From the NCBI GenBank assembly GCA_018825665.1, contig JAHJEG010000059.1:1-64000 (forward strand): a stretch of 64,000 bases of DNA, in the 5' to 3' direction. The position numbers and the translations under genes are program-made. Below are positions 55,059 through 63,538 of this stretch, in pieces; the first letter of the stretch is position 1; every line of letters starts with the position of its first letter. Source of the stretch: a bacterium (GTDB lineage Bacteria; Campylobacterota; Campylobacteria; Campylobacterales; Sulfurimonadaceae). Below the pieces are notes generated by a model. It made no database searches and was not told the origin of the DNA. It was given only the letters and a program-made list of their open reading frames with translations.

Positions 55059-56483
55059 TTATCCAAGCTTTGCTTTTAGTATTTCATTTACGCTTTGAGG
55101 GCTGGCACTCCCTTTTGATTCTTTCATGACCTGACCTACAAAAAAGCCGAATAATTTATCCTTACCGCCCTTGTACTGCTCAACCTTATCAGGATTTGCA
55201 GCTATGACGGCATCGCATATCGCTTCAATGGCACCGGTATCGGTTACCTGTTTGAGTCCTAGTTTGTCTATCGCACTGTCGACATCAATCTCATTTTCCA
55301 TCAGATGGTCAAGGACCTCTTTTGCAGCTTTTCCGCTGATGGTCTGATCTTCGATACGCTTGACCAAAAAGCCGAGTTTTTTGGCATCTACAGGTGAATT
55401 CGTGATATTCATCTCCCCTTTTAGACGTCCCTGAAGTTCAGTGGTAAGCCATGTTGTAGCATTTTTGGCGCTAATCCCCTCTTCCATCATCGCTTCAAAG
55501 AAATGTGCCATCTCAACACTCGATGTTATGACGCTTGCATTATATTCATTCATGCCGTACTCTTTTACGAATCTCGCCATCTTCTCATCCGGAAGTTCCG
55601 GAATTTTGCTGTATTTTTCAAGCATCTCGTCCGTAACTACCGCTTTTAGCAAATCCGGCTCAGGGAAGTATCTGTAATCGGCAGCTTCCTCTTTTCCGCG
55701 CATTGAACGGGTTTCTTGTTTTGTCTGGTCAAACAGTCTTGTCTCCTGACAAATCTCATCCTCATACACCCCGTCTTCCCAGGCTTCACTCTGACGCGCG
55801 ACTTCAAGTTCAATCGCCTTTTGTATAAACTTAAAACTGTTTATATTTTTTATCTCAACACGTGTATACAGTTTATCGTCACCCTTAGGTCTGATAGAGA
55901 CATTCACGTCCACGCGGAATGAACCCTCCTGCATATTTGCATCGCCGATATCCAGATAACGGATTATGGAATGAAGCTTTTTAAGATATAAAATCGCCTC
56001 TTCGGCACTTCGCATATCAGGTTCTGACACTATTTCCAAAAGCGGCGTTCCGGCACGGTTGAGATCAACTTTTGAAATATCGCCATCATGAATGTTTTTA
56101 CCCGCATCGGCTTCTATGTGCGCACGGTTTATGCGGATCGTCTTATGCGAGCCGTCTTCAAAATCTATCTTTAATTTTCCGTGTTCTACTATAGGCGTGT
56201 AAAGCTGAGTGATTTGATAGGCACTTGGGCTATCCGGATAAAAATAAGATTTTCTGTCAAAAAAAGATGTTGTATTAATCGTCGCGTCTATAGCCGTTCC
56301 AAGCATAACAGACTTATGAAGCACCTCTTTGTTTAACACAGGCAATGCACCCGGAAGAGCCAGACATGTCGGACAGGTGTTTGTATTTTGTTTATGGTTA
56401 AAACTCGTTGGACACGAGCAAAAAAGTTTAGTTTTTGTATTTAATTGAACATGGACTTCAAGCCCGATGACTGTTTCAAACAT
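55059..56483 (-). CDS. gatB: Asp-tRNA(Asn)/Glu-tRNA(Gln) amidotransferase subunit B
   Basis: 474 residues. The N-terminal [15 protein letters not shown], the zinc-type Cys set ([17 protein letters not shown]), [15 protein letters not shown] and [10 protein letters not shown] are diagnostic; a YqeY-like helical tail closes the protein. It acts with GatA and GatC, not in this window. It is first in the gatB-channel-RCK-gpsA run, with genes touching or overlapping. Confidence 0.97.
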   Translation of the reverse strand: MFETVIGLEVHVQLNTKTKLFCSCPTSFNHKQNTNTCPTCLALPGALPVLNKEVLHKSVMLGTAIDATINTTSFFDRKSYFYPDSPSAYQITQLYTPIVEHGKLKIDFEDGSHKTIRINRAHIEADAGKNIHDGDISKVDLNRAGTPLLEIVSEPDMRSAEEAILYLKKLHSIIRYLDIGDANMQEGSFRVDVNVSIRPKGDDKLYTRVEIKNINSFKFIQKAIELEVARQSEAWEDGVYEDEICQETRLFDQTKQETRSMRGKEEAADYRYFPEPDLLKAVVTDEMLEKYSKIPELPDEKMARFVKEYGMNEYNASVITSSVEMAHFFEAMMEEGISAKNATTWLTTELQGRLKGEMNITNSPVDAKKLGFLVKRIEDQTISGKAAKEVLDHLMENEIDVDSAIDKLGLKQVTDTGAIEAICDAVIAANPDKVEQYKGGKDKLFGFFVGQVMKESKGSASPQSVNEILKAKLG

Positions 56484-56607
56484 AAGATTCCTTAAATTTT
56501 AAATAAATAATATTAGAAGTAGATTCTACCTTATTTATGCTTTTAAGAATCATAAACCGTATATGTCATCTACGGTACATACTGTAATAACCGTTCATAT
56601 ACTAGAT

Positions 56608-56976
56608 TTAAGTGTGTCGGACAAATTTTACTTTTAACAGTTTTTCAACAAACCATTGGTTAAAACCGCAAAGCCTTCTTCCTTTGACCACCATTAAGGG
56701 TCTTCGTATCAAAATCGGATTTTTCATCAGCAGGTCCATAGCCATTTTTTCACTCAAAGAAGAGAGGTCTATCTGATTGTATTTTATAAGGGGAGCATTT
56801 GGATTAAACCACTCTTTTAGCGGTTTGTTTTTAAAAAACATACGCAGCTCATCATGGGGCATCTGATGGTTGAGTACATCTCTTTCTATCACCATGCAGC
56901 CTGCAAAACGCAAGAGTTTCTTTTGTTTTGCATTTGTCACACAGCCCGGCTTTTCATAAAATATTACTACGTTCAT
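56608..56976 (-). CDS. ArsC-like nitrogenase-associated protein
   Basis: 122 residues of the ArsC/Spx thioredoxin-like fold. The sequence FYEKPGCVTNAKQKKLL, EWFNPNAPLIKY, NPILIRRPLMVVKGRRLCGFN matches the nitrogenase-associated subgroup found in nif clusters rather than arsenate reductases. The single N-terminal Cys (about 12) is conserved. Its role in nitrogen fixation is not known. Last gene of the operon; it overlaps the previous gene by 4 bases. Confidence 0.8.
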   Translation of the reverse strand: MNVVIFYEKPGCVTNAKQKKLLRFAGCMVIERDVLNHQMPHDELRMFFKNKPLKEWFNPNAPLIKYNQIDLSSLSEKMAMDLLMKNPILIRRPLMVVKGRRLCGFNQWFVEKLLKVKFVRHT

Positions 56977-57215
56977 CCTTGTTCCACCATATCTATGGCC
57001 TTATCCGTCAAAGTGTAGGTCTGTATTCCGTCGTCATGTAAGTTCATACACTCACTCAGACAGCCTGCCTCAAGTAAGGTCTCCAAAACTTTTTCTACCG
57101 TTTCAAGTTCAAGTCCTAAATATTCAGATATGTCATGTGCGTCATACAGATTGTAATTATCTTCATCGCTCAGGTTATAAAGAGCTTTCATTATGCTTTT
57201 GATTGCGTCAGTCAT
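56973..57215 (-). CDS. small winged-helix-like protein of unknown function
   Basis: 80 residues, acidic. A helix-turn-helix-like pattern (DAHDISEYLGLELETVEKVLETLLEAGCLSE) followed by a beta wing (IQTYTLTDKAIDMV) suggests a winged helix, perhaps a protein-interaction module rather than a DNA-binding one given the low net positive charge. It overlaps both neighbours (4 and 8 bases). Confidence 0.6.
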   Translation of the reverse strand: MTDAIKSIMKALYNLSDEDNYNLYDAHDISEYLGLELETVEKVLETLLEAGCLSECMNLHDDGIQTYTLTDKAIDMVEQG

Positions 57216-57915
57216 GGGATCTCTCTCTCAATGAATTTATGCGTTTTTGCCAAAGAATCTTTTGCAAAGGATGCAGTGCCGTAGCAGCTATCCATTTCTC
57301 AAATTCATCTGCGTAATGCATTTTTACAACAGTATGCAATTTTTGTACTTGACTCTCAAGCAAATCCATATAGGACTTGCATGCATCCACGCTCAAATCC
57401 TCCAGCGGCTGAAGCCTTCTCTTTAGACCGATAATCAGTTTTTCATCCGCTCTTTCTCCTGCAAGAGTTAAAAAATCGGATGCCGATACCGGGTTGGCAT
57501 AGACCTCATTCCAGATACGTCCGTGTATCATCTGGTCATACGCCAAATCAAAGAACACGGGATACAGGTTCAAGACTCCAAGCAATTCCACAAAATCATC
57601 ATCAATCATTGCCCGAAAAAGCATACGGCTACGGTTGCGTATCTTGTTTCTCAAAAAATCGTCCTTCACAACATCCGGATTTAAGAGTTTGTAACGCTCC
57701 AGCGCTCCAAGACGGGAGTGATTAAACGCCATAATGGCTACGATTGCATTTTTGTCGCTCACCTGTTTGGGGTGAGAACCGGAAGGTCTGTAAAAGGCCC
57801 ATTCCAGCCTTGCTTCGTCATCTTCATGTCTTAGATATCTTTCATCACCGAGTGCTTCAAAGTCCGGTTCGTCTTTTAGAGCTTCTATCTCATCTTTATA
57901 ACTGAGTTCATACAT
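57208..57915 (-). CDS. unrecognised protein in the MoxR/VWA operon
   Basis: 235 residues, soluble, helical, with no Cys apart from one (DACKSY) and no signal peptide. The N-terminus is acidic (YKDEIEALKDEPDFEALGDERYLRHEDDEARLE) and a run LNPDVVKDDFLRNKIRNRSRMLFRAM suggests alpha-solenoid repeats (HEAT-like). It sits between the VWA gene and the small winged-helix gene. Helical third partners of this kind occur in other MoxR/VWA systems, so a place in that complex is a reasonable guess. Confidence 0.6.
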   Translation of the reverse strand: MYELSYKDEIEALKDEPDFEALGDERYLRHEDDEARLEWAFYRPSGSHPKQVSDKNAIVAIMAFNHSRLGALERYKLLNPDVVKDDFLRNKIRNRSRMLFRAMIDDDFVELLGVLNLYPVFFDLAYDQMIHGRIWNEVYANPVSASDFLTLAGERADEKLIIGLKRRLQPLEDLSVDACKSYMDLLESQVQKLHTVVKMHYADEFEKWIAATALHPLQKILWQKRINSLRERSHD

Positions 57916-57926
57916 CTAAACACCAC

Positions 57927-59081
57927 TTAAATATCAAAGTAAAACACATCGCCATAGGCTTCGAATCTTTTCATGTTTTGTTTTTCACTGATTAAAAAGA
58001 GTGTGTTTATGGAGGAGGCTTTCTCTATTTTAAAATAACCGTCACTCAGCACCATAAGCGAAGAATCCATCTCACTGACATTTTGAAGATACTCAACTAC
58101 AGGGGCAAACATCGTCCCTCCGTTTCCTTTTTCAAAAGCCACTTCCGGCTTCAAGTCCTGAGCATCATAGACTACAATTTTACTCTCGTCCACGGCATCA
58201 TCAAAGGGAACGACTGTCACCCTGAAATCGCTGCTGATACGAAGTACCGAATCTATAATCCCCAAAAATCTTGAAAACACTCCGCTGTTTATGCTCATAG
58301 ACCTGTCAAGCGCTATATACAGATTCAATCTGTTTCTTTCTTGGGTATACCCGGGAAGATAAATATTTTGGTGGATAAAGCGTCTGTTTGGACGGGAGAA
58401 ATCACTTCTTTTATCAAAAAAGCTCTCTGTCATATAGGTATGCAAAAGTGTCTCCAGATTAATTTTAGGCCGTATCACTTCATGTATCATTTCCAAAAAG
58501 GAGGAGGGAATATTCCCCTGTTTCTTTGCAGCACCCATAGCCTGAACGATCAAAGTATCTATATCTTCCTGTGCGGCTTCGCTCTCACCTTCGTTTTCTA
58601 TGATATCAAGCTTTTGCTGATTTTTATTCTCTTCATCAGGCGTTCCTTCCCCGTCGGAACTCTCCTGATACAGGATGTTGTATACCTCTTCAACACTTTT
58701 ATTTCTAAATTTTTCCAGCATCACTTCATTTTCAGGTCTCTCTCCCACACGCTCAAAATCACTCAAAAGAAGATTAATCACTATATCACTGCTTCGGTTC
58801 CACATGCCGGAATCTCTGTTGTTCATTCTAAAGGGATGTTTTAAAAGTATATGCAGCAGGGTATGTGCATAGGTGTATTTGAGTTCCTGTTCGGGTATGT
58901 TTGTACAGAGACGGACATCTATATAGACGGATGCACCGTCCGTTTCAAAAGCCTCATGAGGATTATCCCTAAATACAGTGGGCAAAGAGAGGGCGAGTAC
59001 ACTCAAAAACGGGTGGTCAAATAAAAACTGCACCCTTATTTTCTCAAGTGTGCTTAAAAAATCAGATGATATATTCGCCAT
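57927..59081 (-). CDS. VWA-like/metallopeptidase-like (DUF2201) protein, MoxR partner
   Basis: 384 residues from the ATG at 59081; a TTG at 59111 is possible but less likely. The N-terminal half has a helical metallopeptidase-like region in which the zinc motif is only partly kept (YAHTLLHILLKHPFR, H-x-x-L-H instead of HExxH). The C-terminal half is a VWA-like domain with a MIDAS-type loop (ALDRSMSINSG, then GGTMFAP and VLSDGY). Proteins of this build are co-encoded with MoxR ATPases, and together they remodel or load cofactors in other enzymes. It overlaps the ATPase gene by 20 bases. Confidence 0.8.
   Translation of the reverse strand: MANISSDFLSTLEKIRVQFLFDHPFLSVLALSLPTVFRDNPHEAFETDGASVYIDVRLCTNIPEQELKYTYAHTLLHILLKHPFRMNNRDSGMWNRSSDIVINLLLSDFERVGERPENEVMLEKFRNKSVEEVYNILYQESSDGEGTPDEENKNQQKLDIIENEGESEAAQEDIDTLIVQAMGAAKKQGNIPSSFLEMIHEVIRPKINLETLLHTYMTESFFDKRSDFSRPNRRFIHQNIYLPGYTQERNRLNLYIALDRSMSINSGVFSRFLGIIDSVLRISSDFRVTVVPFDDAVDESKIVVYDAQDLKPEVAFEKGNGGTMFAPVVEYLQNVSEMDSSLMVLSDGYFKIEKASSINTLFLISEKQNMKRFEAYGDVFYFDI
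58798..58809 (+). repeat. TTCCACATGCCR motif, copy 16
   Basis: TTCCACATGCCG inside the VWA-like gene; the coding strand reads it as Gly-Met-Trp-Asn, a frame used by no other copy. Confidence 0.85.
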
Positions 59082-60072
59082 ATTTAGCCAGCCAGGTATC
59101 AAAAGCACCAAATGTTGCCAAGGACTCGTCTTTGACTATAATATCCTTGATCAGCATAACGCCAAACTCCGTAGGCAGCGTCTCACTAAAAGCAAAAAGA
59201 TGTTCTTTATGGGTATCGCTTCCATCATAATACTCGACCAAAGCAGACACGAGAGCATATAAAAGTGCGGGCTGATTATGTATCTCGGGATACTGTCCCT
59301 TATAGATCGCAGCGATATTTGGAAGCTCCTCGTAAACCTTGACATACGATACAAACTCAATCCCGGCACTGTATCCCACCGTACCGTATATAATCGATGT
59401 TATGTTTTTGATACTCTCCTTGGCTTTGAGTATGTTTGAGAGCATGTGATAACTTCTTGGTGTCGCAAAAGCGGGATTTGCATCATCCTCCACTACAGGT
59501 TCGGTCGATAACAGATCCGGGCGAAAACTTAAAAAACCTATCACAAATTTGTGCAGTCCCGATTTGATAGCAAAAAGTTTAAAATCCTCAAAGCGTGCCT
59601 GAACATGCAGATGCACCATTCTGTTTGCAAGCGGAGTCGGCATTCGAAACACGACACCTCTGTCGCTGACACGGTTCCCTGCACAAATAATCCTCCACCC
59701 TTTTGGAAGCATATATTCACCCATTTGGCGGTTGAGCACAAGCTGATAAATCGCTGCCTGAACAGACGGCGGAGCTGCATTTAGCTCATCCAAGAACAGT
59801 ATCCCGCTTGAGTCTTTGTCTTTTGGAAAAAATACGGGAGGCATCCAGAGAGTCTGCTCATCTTTTATAGAGGGAACACCGCGCAAATCCACAGGATCCA
59901 TCTGAGAAAGCCGTACATCCACAAGTTCGAGATTATTTTTTTTTGCCACATCCGCAACTATATAAGACTTGCCAATTCCAGGACTTCCGTGTATAAAGAG
60001 CGGTGTGTCTGTCGCTATAAGAGTATCGATATGCGTGTAGAGTTCGGTTGTAGATATTGAAGGTGTCGTCAT
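59062..60072 (-). CDS. MoxR-type AAA ATPase
   Basis: 336 residues. Walker A HGSPGIGKSY (about 28-37), a pore-loop region DPVDLRGVPS, Walker B ILFLDELNAAPP (about 91-102), sensor 1 CAGNR and an arginine finger in TPLANRMVHL. It groups with MoxR ATPases that pair with VWA proteins (as NorQ/NorD and CbbQ/CbbO do). It overlaps the NifQ-like gene by 4 bases (ATGA). Confidence 0.9.
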   Translation of the reverse strand: MTTPSISTTELYTHIDTLIATDTPLFIHGSPGIGKSYIVADVAKKNNLELVDVRLSQMDPVDLRGVPSIKDEQTLWMPPVFFPKDKDSSGILFLDELNAAPPSVQAAIYQLVLNRQMGEYMLPKGWRIICAGNRVSDRGVVFRMPTPLANRMVHLHVQARFEDFKLFAIKSGLHKFVIGFLSFRPDLLSTEPVVEDDANPAFATPRSYHMLSNILKAKESIKNITSIIYGTVGYSAGIEFVSYVKVYEELPNIAAIYKGQYPEIHNQPALLYALVSALVEYYDGSDTHKEHLFAFSETLPTEFGVMLIKDIIVKDESLATFGAFDTWLAKYGEYII

Positions 60073-60398
60073 GCGCTCAACTCACTTACCATACATGAAA
60101 AACATGTCAGCTGGTCATTACAACTTGCACATGCCGGAGCTACTCTTTGAATCTCATCATATATAAATTTTTTCCACAGCTTCTCTTTTGGTTTTCTTTT
60201 TGCCAGATCAGGAAAGTTTTTTTTCATAAACTTACCCATCTCTGTTCTGCTTTTGAGTCCCAAATCACTATAGAGATGTCCCATCTCCAAAGATTTGTGC
60301 GCTATCCATGGAGCAAGTACGTCGTGTGCGAAACAGTTCACAGCACTCCCGCGAAGCAAAGCGCACACTTCCTCTCTCATCATATCCGTCTCATTCAT
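60069..60398 (-). CDS. NifQ-like protein (short form)
   Basis: 109 residues. The central part matches NifQ (MGHLYSDLGLKSRTEMGKFM, FPDLAKRK, LWKKFIYDEIQR) and the C-terminus has a Cys array, CASCNDQLTCFSC, i.e. C-x2-C-x5-C-x2-C, near but not identical to the NifQ C-x4-C-x2-C-x5-C. NifQ carries a Mo-Fe-S cluster and donates molybdenum to FeMo-co synthesis. This protein is much shorter than the enterobacterial one (about 167). The neighbours support a nitrogen fixation role. Confidence 0.75.
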   Translation of the reverse strand: MNETDMMREEVCALLRGSAVNCFAHDVLAPWIAHKSLEMGHLYSDLGLKSRTEMGKFMKKNFPDLAKRKPKEKLWKKFIYDEIQRVAPACASCNDQLTCFSCMVSELSA

Positions 60399-61630
60399 AT
60401 TTCCATCTCCATTTCCACCATTTTGCCCATTGTAATCTCAGCGATTTCAACACCGAACTCAAAACAACTCTGCTGCTCATCTTCGGTCGGTATCAGTTTT
60501 ATTTTCAGCGGTCGAACCGGCAGTCTGAATTTCAGCCACCGCATCCTGTCGTGCAGCATCTCAGGAGCTTCCCCCGTCCATCCATACGAGCCAAAAGAGG
60601 CCCCTATTTTTCCGTTGCTCTCCAAAAATGCCATACATGAGAGAAGATCCCAGGCGGGTTTCACCGCATCACCGTTGATAGTGGGTGAACCGATTATAAT
60701 CGCATCCGATTCTTCAAGCAGGTCAATCATATTCTGCTCATCCAAGGAGGCCAGGTCGTACATGCTGGCGACAACACCCTCAACCGAATCTGCTCCGTCC
60801 ATAATTTTTTTTGCCATCAGATGCGTATTGTCATAGCTTGACATATAAAATACACTGAGCATCTTTTTGCCAAACTCATGTTTTCTAAACTTTGCCTCGC
60901 TGCTCCATTGTGCATATTTATCTATGTAAAACTGGGGATTTGTTCTTAAAATAGGACCGTGAAGAGGAGCGATGACTTTTATATCAAATGTATCATACAA
61001 TTTAAGAGCCTGCAGTACATACTGCTTAAACGGGCGCATAATATGGTCATAATAGTATTTAAAGGCATAAGAAAAATCACCCACCTCATCATCAAAAAGT
61101 CTCTCATCATAATAATGGCTTCCAAATACGTCACCGCTGAAGAGCACCTTTTCTTCATGAAGATAGGAGCTCATGGTATCGGGCCAGTGTAAAAACGGTG
61201 TGCTCAAGAATTCTATAGTCTTGTCGCCGAGAGAGATTATTCTGCCTGTATTTGCCACTTCGAATTCGATATCACTTTTGATGAGACCTTTGAGCATCAT
61301 AACCGCACGCCCCGAGATAATCAGTTTTGCCTTTGGCGCTTTTTGCATAAGCTCAATCAACGCTCCCGAGTGGTCAGGTTCAAGATGGTGCAAGACTATA
61401 TATTTTATCTCCTCATAATCACACATGAATTCCAGACGCTTGAAAAAATCTTCCGAGAACTCTTTTTTGACGGTATCCATAATCGCAACACCTTCACTGC
61501 CCCGAACCACATAGCTGTTGTATGAACTCCCGTTTGCCGTTTTCATGATTATGTCAAAAGTACGGATTTTTGGGTCAAAGGCACCTATAAAATCTACGCT
61601 TTTTGTGATTTTGGTAATAAGGTCTACCAT
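60395..61630 (-). CDS. flavodiiron protein (FprA family)
   Basis: 411 residues with a beta-lactamase-like diiron domain (ligands in HLEPDH, about 82-87, then FLHWPDTM, SGDVFG and PLHGPI) followed by a flavodoxin domain from about 255 (YMSSYDNTHLMAKKI, GSPTINGDAVKP, GSYGWTGEAPEM). It reduces O2 or NO to water or N2O in the cytoplasm. In a nif context it may protect nitrogenase from oxygen. It overlaps the NifQ-like gene by 4 bases and the ferredoxin gene by 1. Confidence 0.9.
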   Translation of the reverse strand: MVDLITKITKSVDFIGAFDPKIRTFDIIMKTANGSSYNSYVVRGSEGVAIMDTVKKEFSEDFFKRLEFMCDYEEIKYIVLHHLEPDHSGALIELMQKAPKAKLIISGRAVMMLKGLIKSDIEFEVANTGRIISLGDKTIEFLSTPFLHWPDTMSSYLHEEKVLFSGDVFGSHYYDERLFDDEVGDFSYAFKYYYDHIMRPFKQYVLQALKLYDTFDIKVIAPLHGPILRTNPQFYIDKYAQWSSEAKFRKHEFGKKMLSVFYMSSYDNTHLMAKKIMDGADSVEGVVASMYDLASLDEQNMIDLLEESDAIIIGSPTINGDAVKPAWDLLSCMAFLESNGKIGASFGSYGWTGEAPEMLHDRMRWLKFRLPVRPLKIKLIPTEDEQQSCFEFGVEIAEITMGKMVEMEMEI

Positions 61631-61923
61631 CAGACTGCATACGAGATAACTATCTCGCCCTCCTCACATCGCACATAACACTGGCACATCAAACGCAGTT
61701 GGCTTACATTTCCACCCAGTATTTCAAGTGCTTTTAGCTCTTTTTCATTTTTTTCACTCAGGTAGATCATCCCCGATTTTACGCGTGCGACACATGTTAT
61801 GCAGTCTCCCACACGGCATCCGAACTCCATGGATGCACCTGTTGTGGCCGCTACTTGTCTTAATGTCTTGCCTTTAGGAACTTTTACTCTTATGTTGTCA
61901 TCTTGTAAAGAAACACTCACCAT
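61630..61923 (-). CDS. [2Fe-2S] ferredoxin
   Basis: 97 residues of the plant-type fold. The Cys pattern is CRVGDCITC (about 35-43) with the fourth ligand later (LMCQC, about 79-81), so all four ligands are present. It could serve the flavodiiron protein next to it as electron donor, or nitrogenase. Starts with ATG after AAAGGA. Confidence 0.9.
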   Translation of the reverse strand: MVSVSLQDDNIRVKVPKGKTLRQVAATTGASMEFGCRVGDCITCVARVKSGMIYLSEKNEKELKALEILGGNVSQLRLMCQCYVRCEEGEIVISYAV

Positions 61924-61962
61924 AATAATCCTTTTGCTGTAAGACTCTATGCAAGAATGATT

Positions 61963-62286
61963 CTAGCTGCGTGTTTTATACATCAGCTGAAGATAATCAT
62001 GGATGTCGCTGAGAAAAAAACGGCGATTGTCCCTTTGCTGAAAATGTCCTACCCATCCTTCATCACCCCGCAATACTTCTTTGCTTGGGTGTACAAATTC
62101 CTGATAAGGGAGCTGTGCTTTTAATGGACCGCAGTCATTGATTGCCTGTATCACGGCATCAAACAAGGTATCTATAGATTCCGTATCATCGGTCAAATAC
62201 AAAGAGCCGTCCTTTTTGAAGAATCTATAAATATTTAAAATTTTTTCAGCTTCCGTATTTTTAGTTTTTTTCATATTCACATTCAT
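61963..62286 (-). CDS. small conserved-looking protein of unknown function
   Basis: 107 residues from the ATG at 62286, which has AAAGGAAA upstream; an ATG at 62322 overlaps the SagB-type gene and lacks one. Not recognised. Helical N-terminus (KNTEAEKILNIYRFF), a middle region with LFDAVIQAINDCGPLKAQLPY and a Trp-, Phe- and Arg-rich end (GWVGHFQQRDNRRFFLSDIHDYLQLMY). It is in the operon, 39 bases before the ferredoxin gene. Confidence 0.55.
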   Translation of the reverse strand: MNVNMKKTKNTEAEKILNIYRFFKKDGSLYLTDDTESIDTLFDAVIQAINDCGPLKAQLPYQEFVHPSKEVLRGDEGWVGHFQQRDNRRFFLSDIHDYLQLMYKTRS

Positions 62287-62296
62287 GCGATTTCCT

Positions 62297-63529
62297 TTAT
62301 ATTCTTTCTTTTCCCAAGGCACTTACATATAATATATAATTTTGCGTGCCCAAAAAGTCTTGCAGTTTCTTGTCGTAAAATGCGCCTATACCGCTGCACC
62401 CTATATTTTTTGCAGATGCTTCAAGATAAAGATTGTGCGTAAAAGATCCTGAGAGCATCAGCTTGTTCGCACTAAAATGTTTAGAGGTCATTACAGTAAG
62501 GATGTCGGCATTCTTCACAAAGCTTTGGTTTACAAGCAGGCTGCAGATCTCATCTGCAAATAGACCTTCTTGAATCATCACTCCGCTAAAATAGATACCT
62601 GCCTTATACAAACCCTCTTTCAAAACTATATTGAAACACTCAAGCGGGTATGTGGCTTTATGAAGAAGATTCATAAAATATTCAAGGCTCTCCTCTTGCA
62701 TCCCGGAACTCTCAAATACTCTTGCCGAACGTCTCTTTAATATATCCTCCCTTGATATTCCACATGCCAAAGAAAAAGGATCGCTTTTAAACACAGCACC
62801 TTTTGCTATAAGACTTATGGAGTTGCCCAGGGATTCATTATAATCCGTCGGCGAGACATGCATAAGCTTTTGTTTGAGAGGCTGTACACTTTTAGGTGCC
62901 GGATTTGCACATGCCAGGACTGCACATGTAAATTCCTCCTCTTTAAATCCCATACATCTGTTGAACTCCAAAAGATCAAAATCCGACACTATTGTCGTTT
63001 CTTGTCCATAGAGCTTTGCCGCCGCCTGTACGGCCGCTATCTGGTGACCCGCATCCAGATAACAGTATCTGCTTGAACGTTTGGCGTATTTCCACTCTGC
63101 TCTAAAGGGTACGCAGCTAAGCACAAAGAGCATCCCATCGTGTCGCCTGGAAAGTCCGAGGTTTTGTTCAAGCCCATCAGAGTCTATTTCACGGATAAGC
63201 ACTATCTCATCTGCTCCCGCGTCCACATGGTATATACCGCTTATTATCCCTTTTATACCGCGTATCTGCACATACAGCTCCATTGGATGCAGATTGCCGG
63301 CAGAGGGAGTGTTTAACTGATAATAGGGTTTTGAGCCTATAACAGAGCGGGATGTGATTATCCTGCACAGTTCCACCATCTGCAGTAACTGATTCTCACC
63401 ATATTTATATCTGTATAAGAACTCCGGATAATGTTTAAAGATCGAAGGTTGCGAAGACCAGTCGATATAGCCGCTTAAAGCTGCCGCTTTCATTGGTGTC
63501 AATGCCGTATCTTCGTAAAAATCAATCAC
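62297..63529 (-). CDS. SagB-type/nitroreductase-like oxidoreductase
   Basis: 410 residues with two nitroreductase-like FMN domains in tandem: SAGNLHPMELYVQI with YHVDAGADEIVL in the first (about 1-225), and RRSARVFE with FNIVLKEGLYKAGIYF and CSGIGAFYDKKLQDFLG in the second (about 255-410). SagB/ThcOx relatives oxidise azoline rings, but no precursor peptide or cyclodehydratase is encoded here, and homologues in nif clusters have no known substrate. Start is a GTG at 63529, 9 bases after the Tpx-like gene. Confidence 0.78.
   Translation of the reverse strand: MIDFYEDTALTPMKAAALSGYIDWSSQPSIFKHYPEFLYRYKYGENQLLQMVELCRIITSRSVIGSKPYYQLNTPSAGNLHPMELYVQIRGIKGIISGIYHVDAGADEIVLIREIDSDGLEQNLGLSRRHDGMLFVLSCVPFRAEWKYAKRSSRYCYLDAGHQIAAVQAAAKLYGQETTIVSDFDLLEFNRCMGFKEEEFTCAVLACANPAPKSVQPLKQKLMHVSPTDYNESLGNSISLIAKGAVFKSDPFSLACGISREDILKRRSARVFESSGMQEESLEYFMNLLHKATYPLECFNIVLKEGLYKAGIYFSGVMIQEGLFADEICSLLVNQSFVKNADILTVMTSKHFSANKLMLSGSFTHNLYLEASAKNIGCSGIGAFYDKKLQDFLGTQNYILYVSALGKERI
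62758..62769 (+). repeat. TTCCACATGCCR motif, copy 17
   Basis: TTCCACATGCCA inside the SagB-type gene; the coding strand reads it as Ala-Cys-Gly. Confidence 0.85.
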
Positions 63530-63538
63530 GGTATGCTT

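Noticed and set aside
56608-56976. Arsenate reductase
   Set aside because: The EWFNPNAP and LIRRPLMV pattern and nif-type neighbours fit the nitrogenase-associated ArsC-like subgroup; no ars genes are nearby.
62297-63529. SagB-type gene as evidence of a ribosomal peptide (azole) biosynthesis cluster
   Set aside because: No YcaO cyclodehydratase, precursor peptide, protease or exporter is present in the neighbouring genes.
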